A stretch of DNA of 64,000 nucleotides, from assembly GCA_021741205.1 (NCBI GenBank), contig JAIOYI010000002.1, positions 295,893-359,892 of the forward strand. Direction: 5' to 3'. The notes beneath the pieces were generated by a model, which saw only the letters and a program-made list of their open reading frames with translations, did no database searches and was not told the DNA's origin. Positions 56,676 to 64,000 of this stretch are shown in pieces. The stretch's first letter is position 1, and every line of letters starts with the position of its first letter. This stretch comes from Emcibacter sp. (GTDB lineage: Bacteria > Pseudomonadota > Alphaproteobacteria > Sphingomonadales > Emcibacteraceae). The position numbers were made by a program, and so were the translations under genes.

Positions 56676-56787
56676 TTAATTCGGTATTGTGGTACTTAAT
56701 TACTTAATTACTACTTTACTGAGTCTTTATCATCTCGTCAACTGCAGAAATAAAATAAATTAGATAATATTGAAGGAAATTTTTATT

Positions 56788-57903
56788 ATGACAGCAATCG
56801 ACCTTGTAAATCACAATCTGGTGAACAAAATTGACGCACCTGGTGTTCTAATTGAAAAGCGTCCTGCAAAAACACCTGATGGTCAACCTGTTGATGGACT
56901 TTATAATTATTGGATTATACTTAATAATCCAGCCCAGTATAATTCCTATACTACGGATATGGTCAAGGCGGTTATTCTCGCCTTTCGGGAAGCAAGCAAC
57001 GCCCGTGATGTGGTGGCGGTGGTTTTTACAGGGGTTGGGGATAAGGCATTCTGCACAGGTGGCAATACCAAAGAATATGCAGAATATTATGCCGGAAACC
57101 CACAAGAATATCGTCAATATATGCGCCTGTTTAATGATATGGTTTCAGCAATCTTAGGCTGTGACAAACCGGTTATTTGTCGAGTGAATGGCATGCGCAT
57201 TGGCGGCGGGCAGGAAATTGGCATGGCCTGTGACTTTTCTATTACCCATGATCTTGCTAAATTTGGTCAGGCAGGCCCAAAACATGGCTCAGCACCCATA
57301 GGTGGGGCAACGGATTTCCTCCCCATCATGATCGGATGTGAACAGGCCATGATGTCTGGTACCTTATGTGAACCATGGTCTGCCCATAAAGCATATCGCA
57401 TGGGAATTGTGGCCGACATTGTTCCCGCTTTAAAGGTTGATGGGGAATATATGGCCAATCCGCTTGTTATTACGGAACAATATTTAGATCAATATGGCAA
57501 AATTATTTTAGGAGAGTCCAAATCTGGAGATGCCTTAAAAAGCGGTAAAGCAACTTTTCAAAAAGGTGAAGTTGACCTTACGCTTCTCGATGAAAAGGTT
57601 GATGAATTCTGTTCTAAATTTGTTAATACCTTCCCAGATTGTATGACCAAAACCCTTGAAGAACTTAGAAAACCTAAAATCAACGCATGGAATGCTAACA
57701 AAGAAAATTCCAGAAGTTGGCTTGCGCTCAATATGATGACAGAAGCCAGAGCTGGATTCCGTGCCTTTAATGAACCTGTGGGAAAAGATCGTGAAATTGA
57801 CTTCATTGCGCTGCGTCAAGCGCTTGCAGCGGGGCAACCTTGGACAAGTGAATTTACAAATAGCTTAATGCCCGCCGCCAGAAATAAATTAACAAAAGAT
57901 TAG
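56788..57903 (+). CDS. oah: 6-oxocyclohex-1-ene-1-carbonyl-CoA hydrolase
   Basis: A 371-residue member of the crotonase superfamily, the ring-opening enzyme of anaerobic benzoyl-CoA breakdown (Oah, BzdY, BamA). It adds water twice to 6-oxocyclohexene-carbonyl-CoA and opens the ring to 3-hydroxypimelyl-CoA. The stretches QYNSYTTDMVK, FCTGGNTKEYAEYYAGNP and VICRVNGMRIGGGQEIGMAC are diagnostic of BamA-type proteins, and the protein is longer than ordinary enoyl-CoA hydratases. The ATG at 56788 follows GAAGGAAAT. It heads oah-bcrCBAD-fdx; the dch and had genes often next to it are missing. Confidence 0.94.
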   Translation: MTAIDLVNHNLVNKIDAPGVLIEKRPAKTPDGQPVDGLYNYWIILNNPAQYNSYTTDMVKAVILAFREASNARDVVAVVFTGVGDKAFCTGGNTKEYAEYYAGNPQEYRQYMRLFNDMVSAILGCDKPVICRVNGMRIGGGQEIGMACDFSITHDLAKFGQAGPKHGSAPIGGATDFLPIMIGCEQAMMSGTLCEPWSAHKAYRMGIVADIVPALKVDGEYMANPLVITEQYLDQYGKIILGESKSGDALKSGKATFQKGEVDLTLLDEKVDEFCSKFVNTFPDCMTKTLEELRKPKINAWNANKENSRSWLALNMMTEARAGFRAFNEPVGKDREIDFIALRQALAAGQPWTSEFTNSLMPAARNKLTKD

Positions 57904-57915
57904 GAGAGTAGAGAC

Positions 57916-59079
57916 ATGGCAACCAGAGAAGAAATTGTTGATCGCTGTCAGGAACTTTATGATGACCTGAACTTCACATCCGCACGGGCGTGGAAAGATG
58001 CAGAAGCTGGACGACATGTCATAGGTTTTATGCCTATGTATGTCCCCCGTGAGATCATTCATGCGGCCGGCATGCTGCCTCTTGGCATACTTGGTGGCGG
58101 GGACCAATTAGAAGTTATTCAAGGGGATGCTTATTACCAAAGCTATATTTGTCGTATTCCCCGCTCAACTATTGAATTATTACTGACAGAACGTCTGAAT
58201 TTCGTAGATGGCATGCTTTTCCCCAGTATTTGCGATGTTATTCGCAATCTTTCTGGTATGTGGAAATTATTACGCCCTGATGTCTATGCTCATTATTTTG
58301 ATGTCCCTCAAAATTACCTTAGAGATGTGGGGGGTGAATTTTACATCCATGAACTTAATGTCTTAAAAGAAGGTTTGGAAAAAATCAGTGGTCGCAAAGT
58401 AACTGATGAGGCCTTGAAAAACTCCATTACACTCTATAATGAAAACCGTAAATTAACCCGTGAACTTTATAAGTTTAGAGCCGAAAAACCATGGCTTGCC
58501 CCCTCTTCTGAAATTTACCTGATTAACCGTGCAGGCATGCTTATTCCTGTCGAAGATCACAATGTTCTGATCCGTGATTATATCAATGCAGCAAGAGAAG
58601 AAGATCGCCCCAAAAGAGATAATAGTCGGGTCGTCTTATCAGGTTCTTTCTGTGAACAGCCACCCCTTAATCTCATCAAGTCCATTGAAATGGCGGGGTG
58701 CTATGTTGTGGATGACGATTATATGCTTGTCAATCGTTGGTTTACAAAAGAAGTTCCCACCGACTGTGATCCTATGGAGGCTCTATCCTACACTTTCCTT
58801 GAAGCATCCGTTAAAATGCCGTCTTGCTTTGAGCCTAACGAAGATATCAAAGGTCAATTTTTAGTGGACACGGTCAGAGAAAATGGAGCGGAAGGTGTTA
58901 TTTTTGCCGCTGCAAGCTTTTGCGACCCCGCCCTGTTAGAGCGTCCCATCCTACAGGATGTTTTGAACCTAGCTGAAATACCTCATGTCAGCTTTAAATA
59001 TTCGGAAAATACAGGACAAATGCAGCCTATTCGCGAACAGGCCGGAACATTTGCCGATTCAATCAAATTATGGAGTTAG
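57916..59079 (+). CDS. bcrC: Benzoyl-CoA reductase subunit C
   Basis: A 387-residue subunit of the substrate-binding half of class I benzoyl-CoA reductase, related to 2-hydroxyacyl-CoA dehydratase subunits. Visible marks are MYVPREIIHAAGMLPLGILG, YQSYICRIPRSTIELLLTER and FPSICDVIRNLSGMWKLL, with cysteines that can ligate the [4Fe-4S] clusters. BcrB and BcrC hold the ring while BcrA and BcrD drive electrons in with ATP. Ribosome-binding site GGAGAG. Twelve bases behind oah. Confidence 0.94.
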   Translation: MATREEIVDRCQELYDDLNFTSARAWKDAEAGRHVIGFMPMYVPREIIHAAGMLPLGILGGGDQLEVIQGDAYYQSYICRIPRSTIELLLTERLNFVDGMLFPSICDVIRNLSGMWKLLRPDVYAHYFDVPQNYLRDVGGEFYIHELNVLKEGLEKISGRKVTDEALKNSITLYNENRKLTRELYKFRAEKPWLAPSSEIYLINRAGMLIPVEDHNVLIRDYINAAREEDRPKRDNSRVVLSGSFCEQPPLNLIKSIEMAGCYVVDDDYMLVNRWFTKEVPTDCDPMEALSYTFLEASVKMPSCFEPNEDIKGQFLVDTVRENGAEGVIFAAASFCDPALLERPILQDVLNLAEIPHVSFKYSENTGQMQPIREQAGTFADSIKLWS

Positions 59080-59083
59080 AAAA

Positions 59084-60379
59084 ATGAGCGCACCAATAAG
59101 GAAACCGTCAACTGACGTTCAAAAAGATGCCTCGATGGCCAAACAAAAAGCCATGATCGACAGTAATTTTGATCGCCTTGGCAATGTAAAAAATTCGGGC
59201 GAGAAGGTATCTTATACTTTTGTGCCTGGAAATCTTAATGAACTTGTCATGTGTTTTGATATGGTTGGCAACTATCCCGAAATTAATGCCATTCAAAATG
59301 GTCTGCGCAAGACATCAGGCGGCATGATCATGGAGGCCGAAAAATGGGGCCATTCAGAAGATGTTTGCACCTACGTGAAGGCCGATATCGGCATGATGCG
59401 CAAAGGCAATATTGGCCCAACAGGTCAACCCATCCCAGAGCCTGATATTCTGATGCTGAGCTACACGGGATGTTATACCTTCCTGAAATGGTTTGAATTA
59501 TTACGCCATGACTATAAATGTGAAACGGCCATGCTGCATGTACCCTATACAGGTGACGGCGTTATTACCAAAAGCATGATTGATTATGTGGTCAAGCAGC
59601 TTAAAGAAGAAGTGATCCCAAAATATGAAAAGGTTAGTGGTGTAAAATTTGACATCGACCGGCTGCGTCAGAACCTTGCTTATTCAGCACAGGCCGAAGA
59701 TGATTTCGTCTGGGTCTTAGAATCTGCAAAAAATAAACCCTCCCCCATTGATGCTTATTTTGGCGGCATTTATTACATTGGCCCCATATTCACAGCCTTC
59801 CGTGGAACGGATCTTGCCGTTGATTATTACAAAACTTTACGGACAGAAATTGAAGAACGCATCAGAAAGGGTCAAGGTCCGATCACGCCAGAGGGTGAAA
59901 TGAAAAATGAGAAATATCGGATCGTAACCGAAGGCCCCCCAAATTACACCAGCATGCGTGAATTCTGGAAAATGTTCTATGATGAGGGCGCTGTGGTTGT
60001 GGCAAGTACCTATACCAAGGTGGGCGGTACTTATGATTTTGGCTTCCGTCATGACCCCTCCCGCCCACTTGAAAGTCTTGCTGAATATTGTCTTAATTGT
60101 TACACCAACCGTAACCTGCCAGAACGCACAAGAATGCTGGAAAGTTATATCAATAATTATGAAGCCGACGGGCTCCTTATCAATTCCATCAAAAGCTGTA
60201 ATAGTTTTGCGGCAGGGGAATTGATGATGATGCGTGAAGTAGAAAAACGTACAGGAAAGCCCGCCGCATTTGTTGAGACTGATCTGGTTGATCCACGTTA
60301 TTTCTCAGCTGCAAATGTCAAAAACCGTTTGGAAAGTTACTTCCAGATGATCGATCAAAAACGTCGTGCCGGCGTGTAG
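59084..60379 (+). CDS. bcrB: Benzoyl-CoA reductase subunit B
   Basis: A 431-residue partner of BcrC from the ATG at 59084; the frame runs 33 codons further into bcrC, which is not supported. Signature parts are ALNIRK-free N terminus followed by [38 protein letters not shown], and the C-terminal [17 protein letters not shown] with [20 protein letters not shown]. The conserved cysteines fit a [4Fe-4S] site. The start is four bases after the bcrC stop. Confidence 0.94.
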   Translation: MSAPIRKPSTDVQKDASMAKQKAMIDSNFDRLGNVKNSGEKVSYTFVPGNLNELVMCFDMVGNYPEINAIQNGLRKTSGGMIMEAEKWGHSEDVCTYVKADIGMMRKGNIGPTGQPIPEPDILMLSYTGCYTFLKWFELLRHDYKCETAMLHVPYTGDGVITKSMIDYVVKQLKEEVIPKYEKVSGVKFDIDRLRQNLAYSAQAEDDFVWVLESAKNKPSPIDAYFGGIYYIGPIFTAFRGTDLAVDYYKTLRTEIEERIRKGQGPITPEGEMKNEKYRIVTEGPPNYTSMREFWKMFYDEGAVVVASTYTKVGGTYDFGFRHDPSRPLESLAEYCLNCYTNRNLPERTRMLESYINNYEADGLLINSIKSCNSFAAGELMMMREVEKRTGKPAAFVETDLVDPRYFSAANVKNRLESYFQMIDQKRRAGV

Positions 60380-60395
60380 AGAAAAGGATAATACT

Positions 60396-61712
60396 ATGAA
60401 ATGTTTTATTGGAATTGATCTTGGCTCTACCACCACCAAAGCGGTTGTGATGAACGAAGAAAGAGAAATCATCGGACGGGGTATTACTAATTCCCGCTCC
60501 AATTATGATACGGCAAGTGCGGTAGCAAAACAGGAAGCCATGATTGACACCCGCTTTACGTTGCTGCGCAATAATTTGGACGGCAATGAAAAACTGCGTA
60601 ATAATCAAGATGTTTTTCTCAATGACCTTGAACGTAATTTTCGCCGTGAACAATTTGTTGAACAATTGGACGATCTTCAGACCACATGCCTACGCAATGC
60701 AGAGGGTGATCGTTTTGATGATGTGCGTTCAACCCTCACAGAAGTTCTTGCTGGTGTATTTGACAAACTCAGGCATGAGTCTCTTGCCCTTTATGCCAAA
60801 GGAGCAACGAGAAAGTCAGACTTTTTCCGTGATATTGCAGGCGGACGTTTCTTAACCCTTTCCGAAGAAACATCAAGAGAAGCCGGCATAAACTATGATT
60901 TTGCGTTGAATGTCTATGACAAATCCATTATCGAAGTGGAAAACAGACCCCCTGCTGGTAACCTTGAAAAAAAATTCTTGGATGGGCTGCGCCATCTAAC
61001 GGAAGAGTCACCTGAACTCGGCATTACATTTGAAGATGTGCAAGACCCAGTAACAAGAGCGCTTGCTGTGGAATTAGAAGAAACATTTGTCGTGGGAACA
61101 GGATATGGTCGTGTACGGCTTCCTTTTCCCAAGGAACATATTCGCTCTGAAATCCTATGTCATGGCCTTGGCGCTCATATGATGTATCCCAGAACCCGGA
61201 CGGTGCTTGATATTGGTGGTCAGGATACAAAATCTATTCAGGTGGATCGCAATGGCGTGGTGGATAATTTCCAGATGAATGACCGTTGTGCCGCAGGTTG
61301 TGGTCGCTATCTTGGTTATATTGCTGATGAAATGAATATGGGACTACATGAACTAGGTCCCATCGCCATGAAATCAACCAAGGCGGTTAAGATCAATTCA
61401 ACTTGTACAGTTTTTGCTGGCGCTGAACTGCGGGACAGATTAGCACTCGGCGAAAAACGTGAAGATATTTTGGCTGGACTACATCGCTCAATTATCCTGC
61501 GTGCCATGTCCATCATAGCCCGCTCTGGTGGTATCAGTGACCAATTTACCTTTACGGGCGGCGTTGCCAAGAACGAGGCTGCTGTCAAGGCACTTCGGGA
61601 ATTGGTGAAAGAAAATTATGGTGATGTGACCATCAATATCGACCCTGATTCAATTTATACTGGTGCGCTAGGCGGTTCCGAATTTGCCCGTCGTGCTGTA
61701 ATGGAGGCTTAA
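60396..61712 (+). CDS. bcrA: Benzoyl-CoA reductase subunit A (ATPase/activator)
   Basis: A 438-residue ASKHA-fold ATPase that, with BcrD, couples ATP hydrolysis to low-potential electron transfer. The first phosphate loop [16 protein letters not shown], the second [13 protein letters not shown] and the cluster motif [19 protein letters not shown] are all present, as is [18 protein letters not shown] near the C terminus. Compared with BcrD it carries an insert of roughly 150 residues after the first loop, as in Thauera BcrA. The ATG at 60396 follows AAGGA. Confidence 0.94.
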   Translation: MKCFIGIDLGSTTTKAVVMNEEREIIGRGITNSRSNYDTASAVAKQEAMIDTRFTLLRNNLDGNEKLRNNQDVFLNDLERNFRREQFVEQLDDLQTTCLRNAEGDRFDDVRSTLTEVLAGVFDKLRHESLALYAKGATRKSDFFRDIAGGRFLTLSEETSREAGINYDFALNVYDKSIIEVENRPPAGNLEKKFLDGLRHLTEESPELGITFEDVQDPVTRALAVELEETFVVGTGYGRVRLPFPKEHIRSEILCHGLGAHMMYPRTRTVLDIGGQDTKSIQVDRNGVVDNFQMNDRCAAGCGRYLGYIADEMNMGLHELGPIAMKSTKAVKINSTCTVFAGAELRDRLALGEKREDILAGLHRSIILRAMSIIARSGGISDQFTFTGGVAKNEAAVKALRELVKENYGDVTINIDPDSIYTGALGGSEFARRAVMEA

Positions 61713-61713
61713 A

Positions 61714-62556
61714 ATGACATTAACAATTGGAATCGATGTAGGAACGGGCGCTGTAAAAACAGCATTGTTCGAAATTAACGGCGATGAGATTAAATGGATC
61801 GACAAACAAACTGACCGCATCAGAAATCGGGAGCCTTTTGTGCTTGCCGAAGCGGCCTATGATCTTTTACTTGAAAGAAATGGCCTTACCAGAAATGACA
61901 TTGACTATGTGGCAACGACGGGAGATGCGGAAAGCATTCCTTATTCTACAGGTCATTTTTATTCCATGACCACCCATGCTCGTGGTGCGCTTTATTTGAA
62001 TCCCGAGGCACGTTCGCTCATGGATATTGGCGCTCTGAATGGTAAAGCCATTAGTATGGATCAGAAAGGCAAGGTTTTAAAATATAAAATGACCAGCCAA
62101 TGCGCCTCTGGTTCTGGGCAATTTCTCGAAAATATTGCCCGCTATCTTGGCATCGGACAAGATGAAATTGGCGGGCTTAGCATTAAAGCTGATAACCCTG
62201 AAATCGTGTCTGGTATCTGTGCTGTGCTTGCCGAAACCGATGTGATTAACATGGTGTCCCGCAGTATTTCGGCCTCCAACATTTTAAAAGGAATTCATAT
62301 TTCCATGGCAGGGCGCTTGGTTAAATTGTTAAAATCCTTAAAAGTAACCGAAGGCGTTGTTATGTGTACGGGCGGGCTTGCACTTGATAGTGGTTTGGTG
62401 CTTGCCTTAAACGAGGCTATGGCAAAAAATGGTATGGATATGCCAGTATTATCCCACGAAGATTCCATTTATGCTGGCGCCATAGGAGCCGCCATATGGG
62501 GGGCTTTCCGTCATAACAAGCTTTCTCAGCTTGAAAATATGGCAAAGGCATCCTAA
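61714..62556 (+). CDS. bcrD: Benzoyl-CoA reductase subunit D (ATPase/activator)
   Basis: A 280-residue ASKHA-fold partner of BcrA. It has GIDVGTGAVKTALFEING at the N terminus, MDIGALNGKAISMDQKG in place of the second loop, SQCASGSGQFLENIARYLGI as cluster motif and MCTGGLALDSGLVLALNEAM near the end. Its cysteines and those of BcrA share the bridging [4Fe-4S] cluster. Length equals that of Thauera BcrD. It starts two bases after bcrA with GGAGG upstream. Confidence 0.94.
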   Translation: MTLTIGIDVGTGAVKTALFEINGDEIKWIDKQTDRIRNREPFVLAEAAYDLLLERNGLTRNDIDYVATTGDAESIPYSTGHFYSMTTHARGALYLNPEARSLMDIGALNGKAISMDQKGKVLKYKMTSQCASGSGQFLENIARYLGIGQDEIGGLSIKADNPEIVSGICAVLAETDVINMVSRSISASNILKGIHISMAGRLVKLLKSLKVTEGVVMCTGGLALDSGLVLALNEAMAKNGMDMPVLSHEDSIYAGAIGAAIWGAFRHNKLSQLENMAKAS

Positions 62557-62597
62557 AGTAGAAAAATATATAGATAGGAAAAAGTAAGGAATAAATT

Positions 62598-62840
62598 ATG
62601 GCTTTAATGATTATAGATGCCTGTACGGCTTGTGATGCTTGTGAACCTGTTTGCCCAAATGAAGCAATCAAAGAAGGCGAACCAATATATATAATAGACC
62701 CCTTTAAATGCACAGAATGCGTCGGAGCAGATGATGAACCGCAATGTGTTCTTGTCTGTCCTGCGGAATGTATTGTTCAAAATCCTGACTTTGAAGAAAC
62801 TGAAGACGAACTGCAGTCAAAATACGACTCTTTACATTAA
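62598..62840 (+). CDS. fdx: 2[4Fe-4S] ferredoxin of the benzoyl-CoA reductase system
   Basis: An 80-residue ferredoxin of the Allochromatium type. Cluster I is CTACDACEPVCP; cluster II is CTECVGADDEPQCVLVCP with an eight-residue spacing between the second and third cysteine, and an acidic C-terminal extension follows. Such ferredoxins have very low potentials and in Thauera donate electrons to benzoyl-CoA reductase. It ends the operon and is followed by a terminator at 62862-62894. Confidence 0.92.
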   Translation: MALMIIDACTACDACEPVCPNEAIKEGEPIYIIDPFKCTECVGADDEPQCVLVCPAECIVQNPDFEETEDELQSKYDSLH

Positions 62841-62861
62841 AATAAAACCACAGAAAAGATG

Positions 62862-62894
62862 AAAGCTGGCGGAAATTTTCGCTAGCTTTTTTTT
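62862..62894 (+). terminator. Terminator of oah-bcrCBAD-fdx
   Basis: Imperfect hairpin AAAGCTGGCG/CGCTAGCTTT followed by eight Ts. Confidence 0.8.
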
Positions 62895-62977
62895 GTAGAA
62901 ATTTTCCTAAAAGTTACAAAATATCAATACTTTTCAGCGATAATCAAATCAACAATCTTATTTGAGGAGCAAGATCA

Positions 62978-63139
62978 ATGGAATATATAATAGTTGATGA
63001 CTTTGAAACCAAAAATCTACAGAAAAAAGTCAATGATTATATCAAAAAAGGATATAAACCCACAGGCGGTATTAACGCCGTCCCTCAAAAAGATGGCTTT
63101 GTCGAATATTTACAAAGCATGATTAAAGATAAAATATAG
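62978..63139 (+). CDS. DUF1737 miniprotein
   Basis: A 53-residue protein that starts at an ATG behind a strong GAGGAG. The sequence (MEYIIVDDFETKNLQKKVND, then GYKPTGGINAV and FVEYLQSMIKDKI) matches the DUF1737 pattern of one helix, a Gly-rich turn and a terminal YxQ-like strand. Function unknown; members are small standalone cytoplasmic proteins. It sits between the bcr terminator and the response regulator and is convergent with the latter. Confidence 0.7.
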   Translation: MEYIIVDDFETKNLQKKVNDYIKKGYKPTGGINAVPQKDGFVEYLQSMIKDKI

Positions 63140-63164
63140 GAAATCCCCAACATATCTGTCGTTA

Positions 63165-63809
63165 TCACAACAGATTGATGTGATTTGCAATATTTACAGC
63201 CTCTGTTCTGTTTTTTGCCTTTAAGGTTTTTAATATACTAGCGATGTGAACTTTTACCGTACCCGTCGCAATATTCAAATCCCGCGCAATAACCTTGTTT
63301 GGCTTCCCTTCTGCCACTAGTCTGAGCACTTCAAGTTGCCGCTTGGATAGTACGGGAAAATATTCTCTAGAGTCCATATCAATATTTCTGGTAATTTTTT
63401 TTCTATCCTCAGAAACTTGATTAAAAATTTCCGGAGAGAAATATCGTCCACCCGCCATGGCAATTTGAAAAACCGAAGATATAATTTCTTTCTTTGATAA
63501 TTTATTGATAAAGGCACTAACACCAATTTCTTGCGCCCTACGTGCCGTCTCTATATTACAGGACGTAGATAAAAGAACAACATTGCTCTCAAAATGTGAG
63601 GATTCAATTTTATCGATCACCCATAAACTATCACCCTGTGTTACATCAAGATCTATCACAATAAGGTCAACTTTTTTACCTTCAGAAACTCTAATGCCTT
63701 CCTCAATCGTATCTGCCTCTAGAAAGTCACAGTTTTCATTCATATTCAGAATTATATTCTTCATACCTTCTCGGCAGATATCAAATTGATCAATCAACAA
63801 TACACGCAT
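63165..63809 (-). CDS. NarL/FixJ-type response regulator
   Basis: A 214-residue two-component regulator. The receiver has phosphoacceptor D53 in VDLIVIDLD but an aspartate at residue 7 and Gln-Phe-Asp where other receivers have an acidic pair, and the FINKLSKKE switch region. A LuxR helix-turn-helix follows (LSKRQLEVLRLVAEGKPNKV, then IARDLNIATGTVKVHIASIL). No histidine kinase is in view. It could sense signals relevant to the bcr locus, but only the position supports that. Confidence 0.88.
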   Translation of the reverse strand: MRVLLIDQFDICREGMKNIILNMNENCDFLEADTIEEGIRVSEGKKVDLIVIDLDVTQGDSLWVIDKIESSHFESNVVLLSTSCNIETARRAQEIGVSAFINKLSKKEIISSVFQIAMAGGRYFSPEIFNQVSEDRKKITRNIDMDSREYFPVLSKRQLEVLRLVAEGKPNKVIARDLNIATGTVKVHIASILKTLKAKNRTEAVNIANHINLL

Positions 63810-63869
63810 TCAACCTACCTTTTAGTCTCGTCAACATAATAAAATCCAATAATGAAATGAATTAAGAGG

Positions 63870-64000
63870 TGGTCCCACTTGGTTGGACAGGTTTGCGGCG
63901 ATGTTAAGCTACAGTGTGTTGTTTAATGTTATGCCGCTTCTTTCTTTTGATCAGGGGCATGCCCCTGATTTTCGTTTTGATTATAGACCTCGTCGGGAGT
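63870..64000 (-). mobile_element. End of an IS3-like insertion sequence
   Basis: The end repeat TGGTCCCACTTGGTTGGACA begins near 63870 with the TG typical of IS3-family ends. A partial transposase frame runs off the window edge. The other end and target duplication lie outside. Confidence 0.6.
63929..64000 (-). CDS. Transposase C-terminal fragment (probable IS3-family OrfB)
   Basis: The last 23 codons of a frame that continues beyond 64000. It starts TPDEVYNQNEN, the usual ending of integrase-type IS3 transposases (T-P-x-E-x-Y), followed by an acidic-basic tail. Only the C-terminal tail is visible. Confidence 0.55.
   Translation of the reverse strand, partial: TPDEVYNQNENQGHAPDQKKEAA

Overview
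The window looks like chromosome of an AT-rich alphaproteobacterium. The class assignment rests on gene content and order: a CpdR-type single-domain regulator beside an N-formylglutamate amidohydrolase-like gene, mutS-glnD-murJ next to a malic enzyme-phosphotransacetylase fusion and an OlsB-type acyltransferase, the rph-rdgB-hemW block divergent from hrcA-grpE, a YraN-RsmI-GshB block, and an RpoH-type promoter (CTTG-N17-CTTATAT) in front of dnaK. I do not assign a genus. No rRNA, tRNA or CRISPR array was seen.

Layout. 1-16.8 kb is mostly housekeeping: pepN (cut by the window edge), a LuxO-like sigma-54 response regulator, cpdR, murJ, glnD, mutS, maeB, olsB, ampG and a SYLF-domain protein. 16.9-18.8 kb is a tandem array of three PEP-CTERM cassettes. 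Two are intact; each has a sigma-54 -24/-12 promoter and a paired upstream element at the same distance. The third is a decayed remnant. 18.8-20.3 kb is comM. 20.4-35.6 kb is an envelope and secretion region: a hypothetical membrane protein, an AMIN/beta-barrel protein, a LolA-like protein and an RND/MMPL transporter, then a 1103-residue RTX-type adhesin divergent from a type I secretion operon with two unlike ABC subunits and an HlyD adaptor. 35.6-50 kb returns to housekeeping: mscL, gshB, sirB1-like, yraN, rsmI, an LpoA-like lipoprotein, hemW, rdgB, rph, hrcA-grpE, a small barrel protein, a PCuAC copper chaperone and dnaK-dnaJ.

49.9-62.9 kb is an anaerobic aromatic-degradation locus of the Thauera type. 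It encodes ATP-dependent class I benzoyl-CoA reductase (bcrCBAD), its ferredoxin, the ring-opening hydrolase Oah/BamA, and the 2-oxoacid:ferredoxin oxidoreductase KorAB that would reduce the ferredoxin. It also holds a MarR regulator, an Old Yellow Enzyme with an Fe-S cysteine cluster and a C-terminal fibronectin-like domain, a PLP decarboxylase and a RidA protein. Electrons would pass from 2-oxoglutarate through KorAB and ferredoxin to BcrCBAD; the dienoyl-CoA product needs Dch and Had, which are not in the window, before Oah opens the ring. Benzoate-CoA ligase is also absent.

The right edge holds a DUF1737 miniprotein, a NarL-type response regulator and the end of an IS3-like insertion sequence.

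The points most worth following up are the PEP-CTERM cassette array with its shared sigma-54 architecture, the asymmetric two-ABC type I secretion system with its leader ORF, and the Old Yellow Enzyme-fibronectin/decarboxylase module attached to the benzoyl-CoA genes.
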